20,199 nucleotides of DNA from the NCBI GenBank assembly GCA_004151065.3, contig NWUY0300040528.1, positions 1 through 20,199 on the forward strand, written 5' to 3'. The DNA comes from Larix sibirica (lineage: Eukaryota > Streptophyta > Pinopsida > Pinales > Pinaceae). Made by a program: the position numbers and the translations under genes. Shown one piece after another: positions 18,855 through 20,199 of the stretch. Every line of letters starts with the position of its first letter. Position 1 is the first letter of the stretch. The notes below the pieces were generated by a model that did no database searches, was not told the origin of the DNA, and worked only from the letters and a program-made list of their open reading frames with translations.

Positions 18855-19184
18855 TTGCTACTAGGAGGGGTACTTGACTCCATAACCCATCAATTTCTTT
18901 ATATCAAGGCAATTGATCCCATTATCAAAGTGTCATCTAGTTCCCATTTTCTCTCCCATCCCTATTTCTTACTTCCACATTCTTCTTACTACATTGTAAC
19001 AAAGTTTGATCAAGCTTTGATTCTCTTCTTGGGATAAGCCTATATGCTTCTCTCGTTGTACCAAAGCACAAGACAAGACCTACATAAGGAAGTTTATCAC
19101 ATTAACCTAAGAAGATAATACACCATAAAACAAACATAAAAACTCAACTCTAACTCATCAATGGTGTGTTTGTTCATAGTTTTG
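18855..19184. other. No gene recognised
   Basis: One open frame of 60 codons (18855-19037) gives a Ser/His/Leu-rich peptide without a motif. The plus strand is pyrimidine-rich at 18930-18990. Confidence 0.5.
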
Positions 19185-19551
19185 TTACTATTAAGTACTA
19201 TTTGGCTTTAGTTTTCTATTGAAAGCCATTTTTTGCTTCTTGTTCTGGACTACTTTTTGTTATATTTTATTTCAACAAGTTCTTGAAATGTTTTATAGCT
19301 TTAGTTCATTGTTTGAAGCACTGAATAGTTAGTTTGTTGTTTTAGTGTATTTAATGTTGTTAATTTCCAACAAGTGTTTTAAATATGTAATTAATGGTTT
19401 AATGCTATTTTTCAATTTGACGTTCTTTCATTTACTACTGTAATTCATTTCCAGCAAACTCGTGAAGTTTTAATGACTTTGTTTAATTGTTAGAAGTCAT
19501 TTTCAGCTTGTTATTTTAGTTTATTAATTGTTGCATTTAATTTCTAGCAAG
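19185..19551. repeat. Degenerate tandem repeat, about 92 bp, four copies
   Basis: Each copy ends with a variant of TTTC(C/T)A(A/G)CAAG: 19271-19279, 19364-19374, 19447-19456 and 19541-19551. Inside the units, (A)GCTTTAGTT, TTGTT(A/G)TTTTAGT and GTTTAATT recur in the same order. Spacings are about 94, 83 and 93 bp. The sequence is T-rich, with no open frame. Confidence 0.65.
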
Positions 19552-20199
19552 CACTAACGTTGTATATTTCTGATTTGGGGTTATTTACTACAACATTTGC
19601 TTCTTAATTTTATCAATTATACATGCTCACCATTGTTGGCATTTAATCTAAGACTTATTGCTTCTACCCAAAGCAACAAAGATATTAGGTTTTACCTTTA
19701 GCAAAGGCTTCCCTTGCTCAAGGACAAAACTCGCTTCTTTGCAAGAGGGGAAGTCTTAAGAGGGGATCTTTTGGAAACACACTTTAGCTCAAAAAGTTAG
19801 ATAGGATAATATCATTTACATGAGTGAATTCTAAGTTACATGTGCTATCTTTCATTTTCTAACTTGTTGGTGCATCTAAGTAATGAACACTTATGCTTTA
19901 AGCTTGATTTTGAAATCTTTGTGTTGTATGCTATCATAACATGTATTGTTTATAATTTGAAGCACTCTAAGCTATATCTTTTGGATGCATGTTATGTTTA
20001 CATGAGTTCATGTTAATGAATTAAATGTTATTTTTGAATACATTAAAGAGTATTTAGCTTATTTGAATTGTCTCTTGCTTCTAAAGATCCCTGATTATAG
20101 CCACTCTAAACCAATAGATCTTTGCTAAGAGCAAGGAAAATTTTAAGGAACCATACTTGTTTAAAAGTGCATAAACTTTGACAAATCTTACCAATTCTT
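19552..20199. other. Possible Ty3 3' tail with polypurine tract, otherwise no gene
   Basis: CTCAAGGACAAAACTCGCTTCTTTGCAAGAGGGGAAG (19718-19754) resembles the short stretch that ends many plant Ty3 pol genes and leads into the polypurine tract. A second purine run, TTAAGAGGGGATC, follows at 19756-19768. A 3' LTR would start soon after, but no boundary can be proven within the window. Confidence 0.25.

Noticed and set aside
1-20199. CRISPR arrays, bacterial operons, tRNA or rRNA genes
   Set aside because: No regular spacer array, no ribosome-binding-site-led gene strings and no cloverleaf A/B-box sequence seen. All coding relics are plant retroelement types.

Overview
The window looks like intergenic DNA from a large plant nuclear genome. 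It is AT-rich, has no intact gene, and is packed with decayed retrotransposons. A seed plant is well supported: a tRNA-Asp type primer-binding site typical of plant Ty3 (Athila/Tat-like) elements, plant TATA boxes, and stop codons arising mostly by apparent CAG>TAG or CGA>TGA change, as expected from cytosine methylation decay. A conifer or other gymnosperm would fit the old, strongly diverged LTR pair and the sparse gene content, but this is inference. Two single N bases (4427 and 5293) point to a draft assembly.

Layout. Positions 1-700 hold + strand coding relics of one Ty3-type element: the Gag core domain cut by the window start, a 24-bp in-frame repeat, and a later coding-like stretch. 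Positions 701-6414 are a nearly complete but dead LTR element. It has a 5' LTR (701-1016), a tRNA-Asp-like PBS, an upstream ORF of unknown role (1068-2263), Gag with a CCHC zinc-knuckle array (2467-4082), a retropepsin whose catalytic Asp reads Asn (4083-4716), a second, different Gag-like domain (4717-5385), a non-coding tail, a polypurine tract and a 3' LTR (6111-6414). No reverse transcriptase, RNase H or integrase is visible, and the roughly 1.4 kb after the protease is too short for them. The element therefore looks non-autonomous, with a gag-pro-gag order that I do not recognise as standard.

Positions 6415-9640 carry signals on the minus strand: a probable short LTR with an initiator-Met-type PBS next to it (6894-7112), and further TATA-like sites. 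Positions 9640-13850 are unassigned, with a 121-bp tandem duplication (10446-10688) and an LTR-like promoter (about 12265). Positions 13854-14240 are a decayed RNase H domain on the + strand, probably from a LINE or a dual-RNase-H Ty3 element. It is followed by an unrecognised coding-like stretch (14495-15109) whose three internal stops are all TAG. Positions 15110-20199 are non-coding as far as I can see, with several generations of degenerate tandem repeats (17470-17880, 18594-18834, 19185-19551) and a possible Ty3 3' tail near 19720.

Nothing here encodes a working pathway. The most interesting object is the 5.7-kb gag-pro-gag element with its multi-knuckle nucleocapsid. The second is the repeated pattern of amber stops that replace glutamine codons in unrelated elements.
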